A program made the translations under genes and the position numbers. A stretch of 64,000 bases of DNA from Ridgeia piscesae. Taxonomy: Eukaryota; Annelida; Polychaeta; Sabellida; Siboglinidae. The notes beneath the pieces are model-generated. The model did not search any database and was not told where the DNA came from. It saw only the letters and a list, made by a program, of their open reading frames with translations. Positions 1 to 11,475 of the stretch are shown here, piece by piece; the first letter of the stretch is position 1; every line of letters begins with the position of its first letter. The stretch lies in contig JAODUO010000557.1 of the NCBI GenBank assembly GCA_025642075.2, forward strand, positions 145,001-209,000, in the 5' to 3' direction.

Positions 1-195
1 TGTGTGTATTTCCTGGTCAATTGATAAAGCAGTTGTGTTAGATGTTAGCAGAATTAAGTGCATAAAAACAGCCCGCACGCTATCAGATGTATAAAGTGCT
101 GCAAAGTTTGTTCATGTTAACATTCCATGTAAACTTCGCTTTTCAAGCTTCATGCATTAATAATGATAAAGGGGTGAAACTGACCATCCCTGTGG

Positions 196-310
196 GTGTA
201 TTGGGGGGTCCTGTGTGTGTGTGTATTGGGGGTTCCTGTGTGTGTGTATTGGGGGTCCTGTGTGTATGTATTGGGGGGTCCTGTGTGGGTGTATTGGGGG
301 GTCCTGTGTT
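196..310. repeat. G-rich minisatellite, about 20-26 bp unit
   Basis: About five imperfect units containing GTATTGGGGGGTCCTGTGT stand in a row, with a short GT run inside some of them. The + strand has five G runs of five or six, so quadruplex formation is possible. Open frames across it on both strands merely follow the repeat. Confidence 0.85.
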
Positions 311-462
311 CTTGGTGTTCTTGGGCACCTTCATCCACCCAAATTTCCCTTCTAGTTCCTATCTTCGTCAATCTTTCTTTCATCTGTCTTATCACAGACC
401 TCCCATCTCTAGACCTCCCCTGTTGCCTGTAACTGTTTCATCATTTCCACACTACTAGGGTC

Positions 463-592
463 TAGGTCCGTTATAGCTACTTTCCATTATAGCTACTTCC
501 CGTTACAGCTACATTTTTCCCCCGTTATAGCTACTCGTTAAGTTTGGCATGCAAATTAGTCCCGTACGTCATAGCTACTTATTTAGTTACAC
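463..592 (-). repeat. Left inverted terminus of the MULE-like element
   Basis: Four or five copies of GTTATAGCTACTT, spaced irregularly, are inverted relative to the array at 1183-1577. It is much shorter than the right terminus, so the two ends expanded unequally. Confidence 0.65.
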
Positions 593-833
593 AATTCAGG
601 AGGGGACAGCAAGAGGGAGCATTAACTATTTCAGATTACTGTAAGATTTCTACAGGAAATGTATTAATGAAGGACACATTTTAAAAGTCATAAGAATGGT
701 ATATAAATGTAACTGTCAGTTATTTGAAATGGAAAGTATACCATCAAACAATTGTGAATTTGTTTAAAGGGCAACTACTTTATTAATTGTACAGAGTATA
801 GAATTATTGCACTTGTCAAAAAGTAATGAGTCA

Positions 834-1049
834 TCAATTATTCTTGTTATGTGGTGGTGTGATGGCAGCATCATGTTGAGCAACCATGAACTGGAAGATG
901 TTGGGATGGTGTTTCCCCACCACTTTCACAAATTTGGAATTCCATCCCTCAACATGGTTCTTTGTTCATTTGTCAGTTTCTGTGTAGACATTCCACATGT
1001 CCATGGAGATCTTTGAATCATCACCAAGCCATGTCTCCAGAAAGCACTC
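834..1049 (-). pseudogene. MULE transposase C-terminal fragment, broken
   Basis: On the minus strand one frame reads through a segment with MWNVYTETD, a stop (TGA at 966-968), then NHVEGWNSKF and HHPNIFQFMV. MULE transposases usually end with a motif of the form W(N)-Y, R-TNN-VEGWH, then HPNIW-F, and this piece has that order and spacing. It is about 70 codons against several hundred for a full transposase. The DDE catalytic region is absent and the frame is closed by stops at both sides. The + strand frame at 807-1016 is its shadow. The assignment rests on motif memory and needs a profile search. Confidence 0.55.
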
Positions 1050-1182
1050 TTAAAAGTTATCAGTTGTGGAAATTCCTCAGTGGAACACATCCAAGCCGTC
1101 CACCCCTCATGGACATCAGCTGGATGGAATTGAAATAGTTAATGCTCCCGTATCTTGTTACATTGTGACATGGAGAAATAGA

Positions 1183-1577
1183 AATGTAGCTATAACGGGA
1201 CTAATTCACCTGTCAAACTTAATTAGTAGCTATAACGGGAATACAAAAATAGCTATAACAGGAAGTAGCTATGGAAGTAGCTTTAAAGGGAAGTAGCTAT
1301 AAAGGAAGTAGCTATAAAGGGAAGTAGCTATAAAGGGAAGTAGCTATAAAGGGAAGTAGCTATAAAGGGAAGTAGCTATAAAGGGAAGTAGCTATAACGG
1401 GAAGTAGCTATAACGGGAAGTAGCTATAACGGGAAGTAGCTATAAGGAAGTTAGCTATAAAGGGAATTAGCTATAAAGGGAAGTAGCTATAAAGGGAAGT
1501 AGCTATAAAGGGAAGTAGCTATAACGGGAAGTAGCTATAAAGGGAAGTAACTATAAAGGGAAGTAGCTATAAAGGGA
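1183..1577 (+). repeat. 16-bp minisatellite AGGGAAGTAGCTATAA (right inverted terminus)
   Basis: About twenty units follow a less regular part at 1183-1250. Units vary between TATAAAGGG and TATAACGGG. Nearly identical units point to recent expansion from a single terminal motif. Confidence 0.9.
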
Positions 1578-4530
1578 AGACACCTACCAGTCTACTTCAG
1601 TTGGCAATTGACACCAATTTTATCCCTTGTCCTTCCAACTTACTAGTATTAAAAATGTCAGTATGTTTGAAGGTTTTAATTCAATAACTAAACTGAAAAC
1701 ACTGTATTTGTTTCGGTAAGGGTGCAGTATGCCTTATATGGAGGGTAGTTCATGGTCTCCAATCCTCTGTTCAGGTTTAGTCAGCCTAGTAATCTGTAAT
1801 CGGAAGTATGGTGTGTTGAACGTGGAAAAATGGGAAATTAGTGAACACCAAAAGGTATTGTGGATAGCTTTGTCACTTCAGAGCTATTGCCAGTAAAGCT
1901 TGCTTTAAATCTTGAAATTTCTTTGCCAAATGTATTTTAAAACTTACTTAACACTGTCTGTATGTGTGGCAGTGCACCTTCAGCATAGTTATTATGTACA
2001 TCAATTAATAAATAAAGTTATCACAATATTGATTAATAAATTAGAGCAAGGAACCCTTACTGCCTCCATTTGAAAATGGTTAAGATATGACGATATGCGA
2101 TCTACCACAGGAAAGTTGGTTTTGTTTTGAAATCGGTTTTAAATGGAGTTGATACATTGGTGATATGTCTAGACTTGGTTTTTTAATATAATTGTATATG
2201 TTTGAAATAAACGTATAGGCCAATTCATTGATTGCTCGGTTGATTTGACTTTATTGATTGAACAAGTATTTAACTTTATGGGACTTCACAGATGATCTGG
2301 GCTTGCAAAATTCATCTGTGGTGGTAATGGAAGACTTGGGGACCAATGTTTAAAAAAATGCAGTACGTTGAATTCAATGTGTGTATAATTTTATGTTTTT
2401 ATATCATCATTATACCATCTACAACTACGTCACTGGGTGTTGTATTTATTTATTGAATTTTATTATTTATTCAAATAGGACAGTAGGACCCGTTAACATG
2501 AAGGATAACTGAACAATTCATATAAGTAATAAGACAACAATGTAATAATAACACCAGGACAATACACACATAAAAACCACAATTATATTATAATATGTAT
2601 AAAATATACCAGTCATCATGCGTTATAAATATAAATATTTTTAAATTGTAGATGTCAATGTTTCAATCACAAGTTGATTAAATTAAATATAGTATTATTG
2701 CTAATAATGTAATAACAAAACAGTAAGAACAATATATAAGCACTTTTTGTTTGGTTTTATGTTATTAACATTTAAAAATTCACGAAACGTAACAATGCAA
2801 CAGGTTAGTTTTTCCCATCTGAACGCACTGAAACAACATTGTATAAAGCAGTGTTCAAATATTTTATGTAACTGCCTTTTTCACCTCACCTGAGCAGGAA
2901 GTTGGATATAAGTTGATCGGGGTAAAATGTTACATTTATGCTTAGTCAGGATTGGTTTCTGACCAGTGTCATTCATTCAGATGTCATTTATATGTCAGAT
3001 GCAAATCTCAAGTAATTAGTAATGTGCCTGTTACCAGAATTAAGTTGAGCACAAACTACAAGTTCACTAGTACCGTTACTTTTCACCAGGTGTGGAGCGG
3101 TTCAAACTTTAATCCACAGGTGGCAGCATTGAGCTGCATTAAGTCTGAATTTAAGTCTAGTCATATCACTCTGGCTTATTCTGTCAAGCTCTAAGTTGTA
3201 TGGTAACTATCATTTTTATGTGTGATTGTCAAAGTTATGTCATAACTACCTTTGTTTGTACACGATCTAAAGATGACATACAATCAGCAGTATTTTTGCT
3301 GTTTTCAAAGTTCTCACAAATTAATGTAACTAGGCAAAATTAACACAATATTAAATTTGAGTCCAACTAGTGAATTAAGGTGGAACAACTGTTATGAATA
3401 ATAAATAGTTTTTATCATTAAACAGAATTGACATACCTGACCGAAAGCGTACCACAGATGAAAGATTTGTTGGAATCTTGATTAGATGTGTGCGAACCAT
3501 TTCACGTGTTCATGGTTTTGGTTGTATACAAGGCTGCGAATAAACATGTTGGACACAGACTGGAAATGTCTGCCACATGGCGTCACCAGCGACATGATGC
3601 AGGCTTTTATTGTTGTGTTGATTAATGGTACTTGAGGAGACTACTTTCTAAGCGTGCGACGACAGGAAATCGGCTGTTAGCAGTGCCTCGTTTATTTGTG
3701 TGCACAGCAATAAATTCATCGCAAATTTACCAGGAAATTTGCTGCAAACATGCAATATAAATGATGTATATCCATTCCGAAGTATTTTCATCTGTGTAAT
3801 AATTAACCATTGTGATTATTTTCATGAATAAACTGCCAGTGTCAAGATCTTTTTAGTCAATGCCAAAATTTTTACATTAATTTTGTGGTATTTGTTTAAA
3901 CATTTCCGCTCTAGAAATTTACTGTTATTTTCTTTATTGATTATTTTACTGCATTATTCAGTGTTTGTCAGGAAAATGTATTTTTACCTTTCTAGCTATC
4001 AGTGTGTCACATGACCAGAGCCAATCTATAACACTGATGTTCGTAATTATGCGTTCAGTCTTGCGTTTGCAAGGGGTCAGGGAATGTTTCTTTATTAATT
4101 GTTTTTATTTGCCAACAGATCAATAAACATTCGAATTAGCTTCTTGTTTTTCTGATTTCTTTCCAACCATGAGTCAGTGTAATTAGTGAACAAAGGGTTA
4201 ATTAGTCTAACAATGGAGTTTGTAATTTGTGAAGCCACATCCTTCAAAAGGTATGTATGAGTAGACTTACCACAATGTACACATTTCCAGTAGATTGATA
4301 GATTGTAGAGATGTTCAGTTCTATCCTGGTTTTTATACAGATCTGTTGCAAATGGAAACATTGTGACAAATTACATATTTTCATGCAATATGTGTGCGTG
4401 TATTTATGCATGCATGCATGTTTGCATGCCAGGGCCTTATGCAGGAAACATGTTTTGCCAGTCACATAATCGTTTGGCTTGTGTATAAGTTAATGCCCAC
4501 ACACACATTAAGCGAGTTGAGCTGCATAAT
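1578..4530. other. AT-rich DNA, no gene recognised
   Basis: No convincing coding region. The part at about 2440-2700, read on the minus strand, is AT-rich and ends with AATAAATAATAAAATTC, like a LINE 3' untranslated end, but I saw no coding remnant beside it. The short frame at 2952-3194 has no recognisable features. Confidence 0.4.
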
Positions 4531-4650
4531 TATTCAATTCAATTCAATTCAATTCAATTCAATTCAATTCAATTCAATTCAATTCAATTCAATTCAATTC
4601 AATACAATTCAATTCAATTCAATTCAATTCAATTCAATTCAATTCAATAC
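4531..4650. repeat. (ATTCA)n pentanucleotide repeat, LINE 3' tail
   Basis: About 23 units of TTCAA with one interruption near 4602 and variant AATAC units at the right end. It starts where the 3' untranslated part of the antisense LINE ends. The 206-codon + strand frame crossing it (4394-5014) runs antisense through the LINE and is not a gene. Confidence 0.92.
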
Positions 4651-4834
4651 AATAGAATATGTTTTGAAAAGGAGTAGACATGAAGTGAAACACTTATATG
4701 TGTCTACCCCTGTGAACACTATTCATAAAAATAATAAGTGGCAATTCTTAGTTTTTAATTGTAATGATGCTGTTACACAACACAAAAATACGTGCACACA
4801 ACAAATGTTAATTTGTCGTTATAATCATGTATAT

Positions 4835-6384
4835 TTACATGGTATATTTGCCTATGAGAATATTAATGTAATGACGTTTAAATGTATATTTGGACATTAT
4901 GGTAACAAGCGATTCGTTGAGAGAATTCCACAATGTCACGCCGAGTACAGGTATGGACATTTATGTGTTCTACGTGCAGAAGATAATGGAATAGATTTTA
5001 TGAATAACTGTTGAAGATCGTATGGTAAAACATTTTGATAGGCATCAAACATAAAATAAAATTGTTTTTAGTTCAACTATATCATTGAATTTAAGGATGC
5101 GATATTCATAGAATAAGTTATTTGTATGATCCCATCGATTGGCACCGTGGATCAGTCTAATTACTCTTTTTCTGTATTAATATAATACATTGTATGTTTG
5201 TCACATGTGTTTCCCCATATTTCACAACAATACATTAACTGATGTAAAAATAATGAACAATATAGAATACGCATGCTGGAGTGGTCGATACAATGGCTAA
5301 CTTTGTATATAACAGATGCAACTTTCGATAGCTTGGATTTCACCATGTTAATGTGGTTCTTCCAGTTTAACGATTCATCAATTAAGACACCAAGAAATTT
5401 AGTGGCTTGAACTCTCTGTATAGTAACATTATTGATAATGATAGCAACATCTTGTTGAAATGCCAAATAATATATAATTCGTTTTAGCAATATTTATTGA
5501 CAGTTTGTTTACACAAAACCACTTGTACATCTTATCAAGCTCCGTATTTAGTTCACTTACTAAATCTGGTAATTTACTATGACTATGAAATATATTTGTG
5601 TCGTCTGCGAATAAAATAAACTTCAGTAGCTTCGACACATTACACATATCGTTAACATATATTGTAAACAATAGCGGACCTAAGATAGAACCTTGAGGAA
5701 CACCACACTGTATTGGTAAAAGTTCGGATTTATGTCCTTCATAACTAACGTATTGCGTTCTGTTTGATAAATAACTCCTTATCCATTGGTAAGCAACTCC
5801 GCGAATACCATAGAATTCCAGTTTCGTACATAACAGTTGGTGGTCTACTGTATCAAAAGCCTTTTGTAGGTCGATGAATACACCAATAGAGTGTTTTCGT
5901 TTATTTAAGGAATTTGTAATTTCAGACACTACTTTTACAAGTGCATGTGTAGTGAAATATTTTTCTCTGAACCCATACTGACAAGGATTCAATGTCGCAT
6001 GTTTTTTGTAAATGTGTTTAATCTGTTACTATATAGCTTTTCCAGGATTTTAGATAATTGTGGGAGCAGGGAAATAGGTCTATAATTATTGAAATCATTT
6101 TTGCTTCCCGACTTTTAAAGTGGTATGACCTTGGCAATTTTCATTTTTTTAGGAAAAGTTCCAGTTTGGAAAGATAAGTTAAATATATGTGTTATTGGCT
6201 TTACAATAGATGTAATTACACTTTTAATGAGTCTAAAATCGATGTCATCGCAGTCAGTGGATGTTTTGCTTTTACAACCGTTTACAACAGATATGACTTC
6301 ACATTCGTCAATTGGTGAAAGAAACAAACTCTCCTTATTTCTATGACCTAACATAGAGTAGAAACATACATTTACGTGTGACAC
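4835..6384 (-). pseudogene. Reverse transcriptase remnant (Jockey/CR1-like LINE)
   Basis: Reading on the minus strand: the pre-RT segment ends in KMKIAKVIPL at a stop (6115-6117). The next stretch contains NNYRPISLLPQLSKILEKL. After a frame change near 6000 comes QYGFREKYFTTHALV, then VFIDLQKAFDTVDHQLL (catalytic D of motif A), CGVPQGSILGPLL, and FADDTNIF at about 5600 (the FADD box holding the catalytic aspartates). A further frame change near 5455 leads to FLGVLIDESLNWKNHI. Another near 5170 leads to RVIRLIHGANRWDHTNNL, and a C-terminal WNSLNE piece ends at a stop at 4835. With at least one nonsense change and three or four frame changes it cannot encode an enzyme. Confidence 0.85.
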
Positions 6385-6429
6385 CCACTTTTAAAGCATA
6401 ATAACTGACAATAACTATGATTCTGGAAG

Positions 6430-6545
6430 ACCCTATTTTTTGCTCCTTATTTTTTCCCATCCAGTGATATTTCCACCTGTCCAAAACGGGTTATATCTGT
6501 CCAAATGATGGGTGGACAGATCACTACTTAAAAGGCTATGTCTAG
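6430..6545. repeat. Dispersed hairpin repeat, copy 1
   Basis: The core at 6456-6516 runs from CCCATCC through CCACCTGTCCAAAACGGG to ATGATGGGTGGACAG, so its two ends can pair. The same unit, with matching flanks, occurs twice in tandem at 50310-50545. It contains no coding sequence. Confidence 0.7.
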
Positions 6546-8560
6546 GTGTAGTGGCTGTTTGAAACAATTAATAAATGTGTTGCTGAAAATATTAATACTT
6601 TTATACATTTCAAAACATGCGAACAAACAATTGAACTCAAGAAGACACTTGTCATTAGTCCTATCAGGATGCTTCGACATATTGCCACACATCGGCCATC
6701 TCAGACCGTTCTCTAATTACACTTCACATCTATATAAATAAATTTCTGCCATCAGTGTGGCTGTGGCTGACGACCTTTCATATCAAGGCGATTGATTTAC
6801 ATTTATCGTTAATTGTGACCGTTAATTCGGGACTCTGTGACATGTGTATGTTGTATCGTAAGGCGATTAGCAATGTGTTAGGCTGCGAATTTGCAGGACG
6901 AACAGTTTGAAAGCAAGATGAAATGACAGCGCTGATGTCAAGACTTAACATTCTTTTTGGTCCGTATACGCCAGCTGTTTGTGGAATAACATTGGTGGCT
7001 GGGCAGTGATTGCAAATGGCTGGGACGGAAATTGGCACATTATTTAAGTGTGTCACATCATGGCATCACAGACAGTGATCATCAAAGACATCTGTCTGTC
7101 GCCACCAAATCTATATTTGTCTTCGTCTCCGGTGGTTATTCTATACAGAAAATTGCCGGATGGTGACCTGTGATATACTGCAGCTTAGCCACAGCAGATT
7201 AGGAAATAGAAAACGTTTTTTGGACGATTTCGTGGAGTGTGTGGTATGGGTTGGAGTAGTTCTAGGAAGGACGCTGCATTTTGCAGTGACATTGAACAAG
7301 TCATGGATTGGAGCTTCGAGGCTTCATGTAGAAATAACATTTGACGTGGCTACAGTAGTGTCCAGCCACGAGTCCACCATGGCGTTTGTGAACGTTCTAG
7401 TGAATAGAGTCAGACGTTATATGAAGCAAAAAGGTAGACCGGTTTTAATTGAAAAAATTGGTAATTAGGCAGTGTCACTGGTCCTGAAGCATTGGTTCTG
7501 GTAACCTGTGGACAGATGCTTTCTTTAGTGGACTCTCCATTTCTTTGATTGGATCGGTTCATGTATGAATAACTTTTTTCTTGCCTGCTTTTAACAAGAT
7601 TGTTATGCAAATGGGTGTGTCGACTTATATGAGTGCATGGATGCATGTCTATGAATGGAATTGACATTAATTATAACTCAAATTTCCAGTTTTCATGTTC
7701 CTTGGCAAAACTGATGTAACCAACTTTTGTTTCTGTTTGTTTCAGGTACGTACGCACAATTTCTACATGTCCTTTTACCATCGTACCAAATTGGTAAGTT
7801 GTATGTGAAAAATATTATGCTCTTATGAAAAGAATTTATATTGTAATTTCCCAAAGAATATGATTAAGACAAATAGCTAAGAGTGTGAATATAGGAGATA
7901 CAGACATTTAAAACATTTGATTTTTTTGTTTTAAATTATGGACCCTAAATCACAAACACTTTTTACAACATCATTCTAATTGAACAGGAGGAAACATTTT
8001 AGTTACTTAAAAATGACATCACCAATGATGATCAAAAGAACCAGACTCTTAGAGAGCTGTAAAAGATTGATATTTGCCTGGAAACATAAATCTGTTTGTA
8101 GTATAGTCATCTCATCAAATAGTTAGGTGTCAGATTTCCTATCAGCTGTATGTATTGTGAGGCCCAGGTATAGACTGAATGCGAGTGTTAGGAGTCTGTA
8201 TTTTAGAAACCTTTCTACCTGTGTATGTGTGCGTGCATTAGTGAAAGCTCTCAAAGGTTTCCTTCCCACTTCTCCATTCCATCATCCCCCTCGTTGCATG
8301 TAGCCAGACAGTCTATCTCCCAGCCCCCATTGGCTCATAAAGAATATGTTTAGTGTCTACTGTTGGAATATAGTGCCCATTTCAGGCTTGATACTGGTGT
8401 ATACTCTCTCCCAGAGAAACCAAACTACTGCATTATAAATGAAATTTGTTTGCAAAAACACAAGTGATACATTTGTTCATGTGTGTGTTCGTGGAATTTA
8501 ATAAATATACATGCATAGAGAGACATGTATACTCACATTCACATGCATGCACATGAGTAG
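6546..8560. other. Non-repetitive DNA with no recognised gene
   Basis: The 102-codon frame at 7160-7468 has no domain or motif I recognise and lacks clear exon signals. The notable feature is the acceptor/donor pair near 7746-7793, listed separately. Confidence 0.4.
7746..7793 (+). other. Candidate recursive splice site or 48-nt microexon
   Basis: A long pyrimidine run (CTTTTGTTTCTGTTTGTTTC) is followed by AG at 7744-7745, then at once by GTACGT. A second donor, GTAAGT, starts at 7794. The 48-nt block between is open in all three forward frames. An acceptor joined to a regenerated donor is the hallmark of recursive splicing in long introns, and the downstream donor fits the exon-definition form of that mechanism. 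It could instead be an ordinary 16-codon cassette exon. A branch-point-like CTGAT lies about 35 nt upstream of the AG. No RNA evidence is available. Confidence 0.4.
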
Positions 8561-8920
<360 letters not shown>

Positions 8921-10142
8921 GACATTTGATGAGTCTGTCTAAGGCCAGTGTTGTGGTCAGTATGTTTGACCTGACCACTTGTGTCTAAGACAGGACCTTT
9001 CAGTCTCCCACACACCCTCCCTGGGGAAATGAGGAGGGTGTAGAAAGTAAACATGATAATCAATAACACAACTGTAAACATATTAATAATTAATGTTCAT
9101 AAAGTCATTTTCATGTCAGACTCTCCTTTTGTGACAAAGCCAAAATATTGCATTCAATTGTTGCAAAACTGAGGGCATGATAGTGGGACAAAACAAGTGT
9201 ATCTTAATGACATCTGAGACAAGGGGAGAGGAATTCAGATACAATTTTTATTTATGACAACTAGCTTTTTTCAAATATATATATATATATTTTAATGTAA
9301 GCATTATATTATAAGATAATTGTTTCTATGAAGTGTAGGTTTGACAAAAATATAATGAAGATGTAGGTATGTTTCATCTTCAAATTTTAGTTTCTTCTGA
9401 ACAGGATTAAATAATTTTCATGTACTACATTTTATTAAATGATTAATCTTTAGAGGTGGTATATTCTCTTGTATTAGTAATCTCAGTTGATGATACTTAA
9501 TTAAAGTTATCTCAATGCCGTGATGATAATAACTACATAATTTGTGTTTCTTAATTTAAACTTTTGCTAGCACAAAAATTATTGATTAAAACACCTTAAG
9601 TTTAGTTATAATTAAGTGCATAATTATGCTGATTTACTTACACTAAAATTTACCTGAACATTGTTTTGACTGGTATTAAAACATGCTGAGGATTTCTCAA
9701 TTGCTTACTTACTTAATTATAATTTAATTCAAATATTACATTATGAAATCATAAACAAATATCTGTTTTCCGAGACCTCTCCTAATGTCTCCTAATGTGC
9801 CATGACGCTCACTTGTAACCATGTTTCATATCTTAAATATTAAACAACATGGTGTTCATGAAATAACAACTGTGTTCGGTTTTCCTAGAAATTGTGAAAT
9901 AGACACTTTTCTAGGGATCCAGGTTTATTTTAGTCTCAGGGATGTTACTTGTGACTGTGTCTTCATCAGCCAGATAGTGTGTGTGACTGCCGGTGACATT
10001 TCCATTTGCTTGTGTCCACACTGATACACGTCTAGTCTGGTGTGTCTGCAACATTGTCACCTGTGAATAACCATCAACCGTTATCTATTACTCAGTACAA
10101 CTGAGCACTGCTGATTTTTGTTGTCAAATCGCTTTTTAAAAA
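8921..10142. other. AT-rich spacer, no gene recognised
   Basis: Non-repetitive apart from a short TA run near 9277. No splice-flanked open frame or known element was seen. Confidence 0.4.
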
Positions 10143-10471
10143 GGCAAGTAAAGGCAAGTTCTTATATAGCGCAGCATCCAGTCCTCAGGACAGTTCAAAG
10201 CATTTTACACTTCACTTAATCCTGACAGACCTGTTCACTCAGACACCATCTCGGCTTCTCTGGGAAGCTTCAAGCCATATGTTACAATTAATGTGCGAAG
10301 GCTACTCGTACACATATCCACCACTGTCTATAGCCAGGTACTCATGTATACAGCTGAGTGAACTGGGGCAATGTAGAGCGAACAAACTTGCCCAAGGTTT
10401 TAACACCGCAGCATAGGTTTCGAACCCAGATCCTACAAGTCGAGAGTCTGAAGCTCTACCACGAGCCATGT
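10143..10471 (-). mobile_element. tRNA-headed SINE, long form, antisense
   Basis: Read on the minus strand, a tRNA-like head is followed by a body with CCCAGAGAAGC, then GCTTTGAACTGTCCTGAGG and GCGCTATATAAGAAC at the 3' end. Near-identical segments recur at 40800-41105 and 63850-64000 and more weakly at 53795 and 60275. The 3' part recalls RUDI/V-SINEs. The head is more diverged than in the copy at 10612. Confidence 0.8.
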
Positions 10472-10611
10472 TTAATATGTCTTTTATGACGATGAAATTG
10501 ATTGATTTGTGGTGCAGACTGTTTTGATCTGTTTGTTGTTTCTATGTTAGTTTATTGTTTCTACATAAATAAAACTTGCGGATTAACATGACACTAATTA
10601 GTATACATATG

Positions 10612-10812
10612 TAGTAATGCAGTGGCTCAGGGATAGAGCATCGGACTCGACTAAGAGGACCTGGGTTCGAATCCTGTGCTGCCGGGTGAACCTTGGGCTG
10701 AATGTTTCCCAGAGAAGCTGAGACGGTCTTCGATTGAACAGGTCTGCCAGGGAGTAAAGTGTAAAAAGCGCTTTGAGCAATCCTAAAGATTGGATACTGC
10801 ATTGTATAATAA
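10612..10812 (+). mobile_element. tRNA-headed SINE, short form, sense
   Basis: The head has an A-box-like TGGCTCAGGGATAGAGC (10624-10640) and a B-box GGTTCGAATCC (10664-10674), the internal RNA polymerase III promoter typical of tRNA-derived SINEs. The body continues with CCCAGAGAAGCTGAGACGG, GGGAGTAAAGTGTAAAAAGC and GATTGGATACTGC. Compared with the copies at 10143 and 40800 it lacks a central block of roughly 110-150 bp. It lies head to head with the copy at 10143-10471. Confidence 0.82.
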
Positions 10813-11423
10813 CATACCTTTACTAATATCAAGGTGGCTCCCACACAAAACATGTGGATCACAAACTAACTGGATCTATTTGAAGACCGACTAAACAGAC
10901 CTGATTGTAACTGAGATGTAGACATACACTGCTGCATCCTGGCCTATCTAGTAAAATAATATCCGTATTGGGGCCAAAATTGCTTATTTTTATCTTTTGT
11001 CATTAATAGCAAATTGTCAAAAGAGAACATACAAATATGTAGTTCTGTGGGATTTTTAAATTAAACCTGTCAACCTGAAGTGGTAATAAAAATAATAATG
11101 GCATGTCTCTGTTTTATTGTGGTATACATTGACATGTCAAGGTTGATGTACGCTCATATTGGCGATAACCAAGTCTGTAGAAAGCACCTGCAATATTATG
11201 TAGTCATTCGTCCAACTCCCTTCAGCTCTTATTGCAATGTTTTATTGAATGGGTTATATGAGAGTTTGGTTGACGTCAGCGCCTGCTGATAACTCACCAT
11301 TTTGCTTCATGTCAGTTTAATACAAATTGTGCATAATTATGCGGTTGAAATATGTCGGAGATGAATACAGATTGGTCAGTTTTCCAAAGTTTGATTGTAT
11401 GTATGTATGTATGTATGTATGTA

Positions 11424-11475
<52 letters not shown>

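Larger units (their letters stand above)
463..1577 (-). mobile_element. Decayed Mutator-like (MULE) DNA transposon with repeat-expanded inverted termini
   Basis: The left part (463-592) carries TTATAGCTACTT units. The right part (1183-1577) carries the same units in inverted orientation (AAGTAGCTATAA). The match extends beyond the short unit: the reverse complement of 519-592 aligns with 1183-1245 through a shared GGGACTAATT block, a TCAAACTTAA-like block and flanking GTAGCTATAACGGG units. This is a true inverted repeat that later expanded. The interior (593-1182) holds a short antisense piece resembling a MULE transposase C-terminus. Exact ends and target duplication are not clear, because the right end is lost in the tandem array. 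Confidence 0.6.
4531..6384 (-). mobile_element. 5'-truncated antisense non-LTR retrotransposon with (GAATT)n tail
   Basis: On the minus strand the order is reverse transcriptase remnant (6384 to about 5160), C-terminal remnant (about 5175 to 4835), a 3' untranslated part (4834-4651) and a pentanucleotide tail (4650-4531). This is the usual order of a LINE of the Jockey/CR1 group, cut short at its 5' end. No endonuclease domain remains, and coding similarity stops near 6384. Confidence 0.8.

Noticed and set aside
4394..5014. 206-codon + strand open frame
   Set aside because: It crosses the (ATTCA)n tail and runs antisense to the LINE 3' end whose C-terminus reads on the minus strand.
7160..7468. 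102-codon frame
   Set aside because: No motif, no splice or promoter context; length is not unusual for chance.
10612..10680. Functional tRNA gene
   Set aside because: A- and B-box-like strings are present, but the segment continues into a SINE body repeated elsewhere and no full cloverleaf with a mature 3' end was seen.
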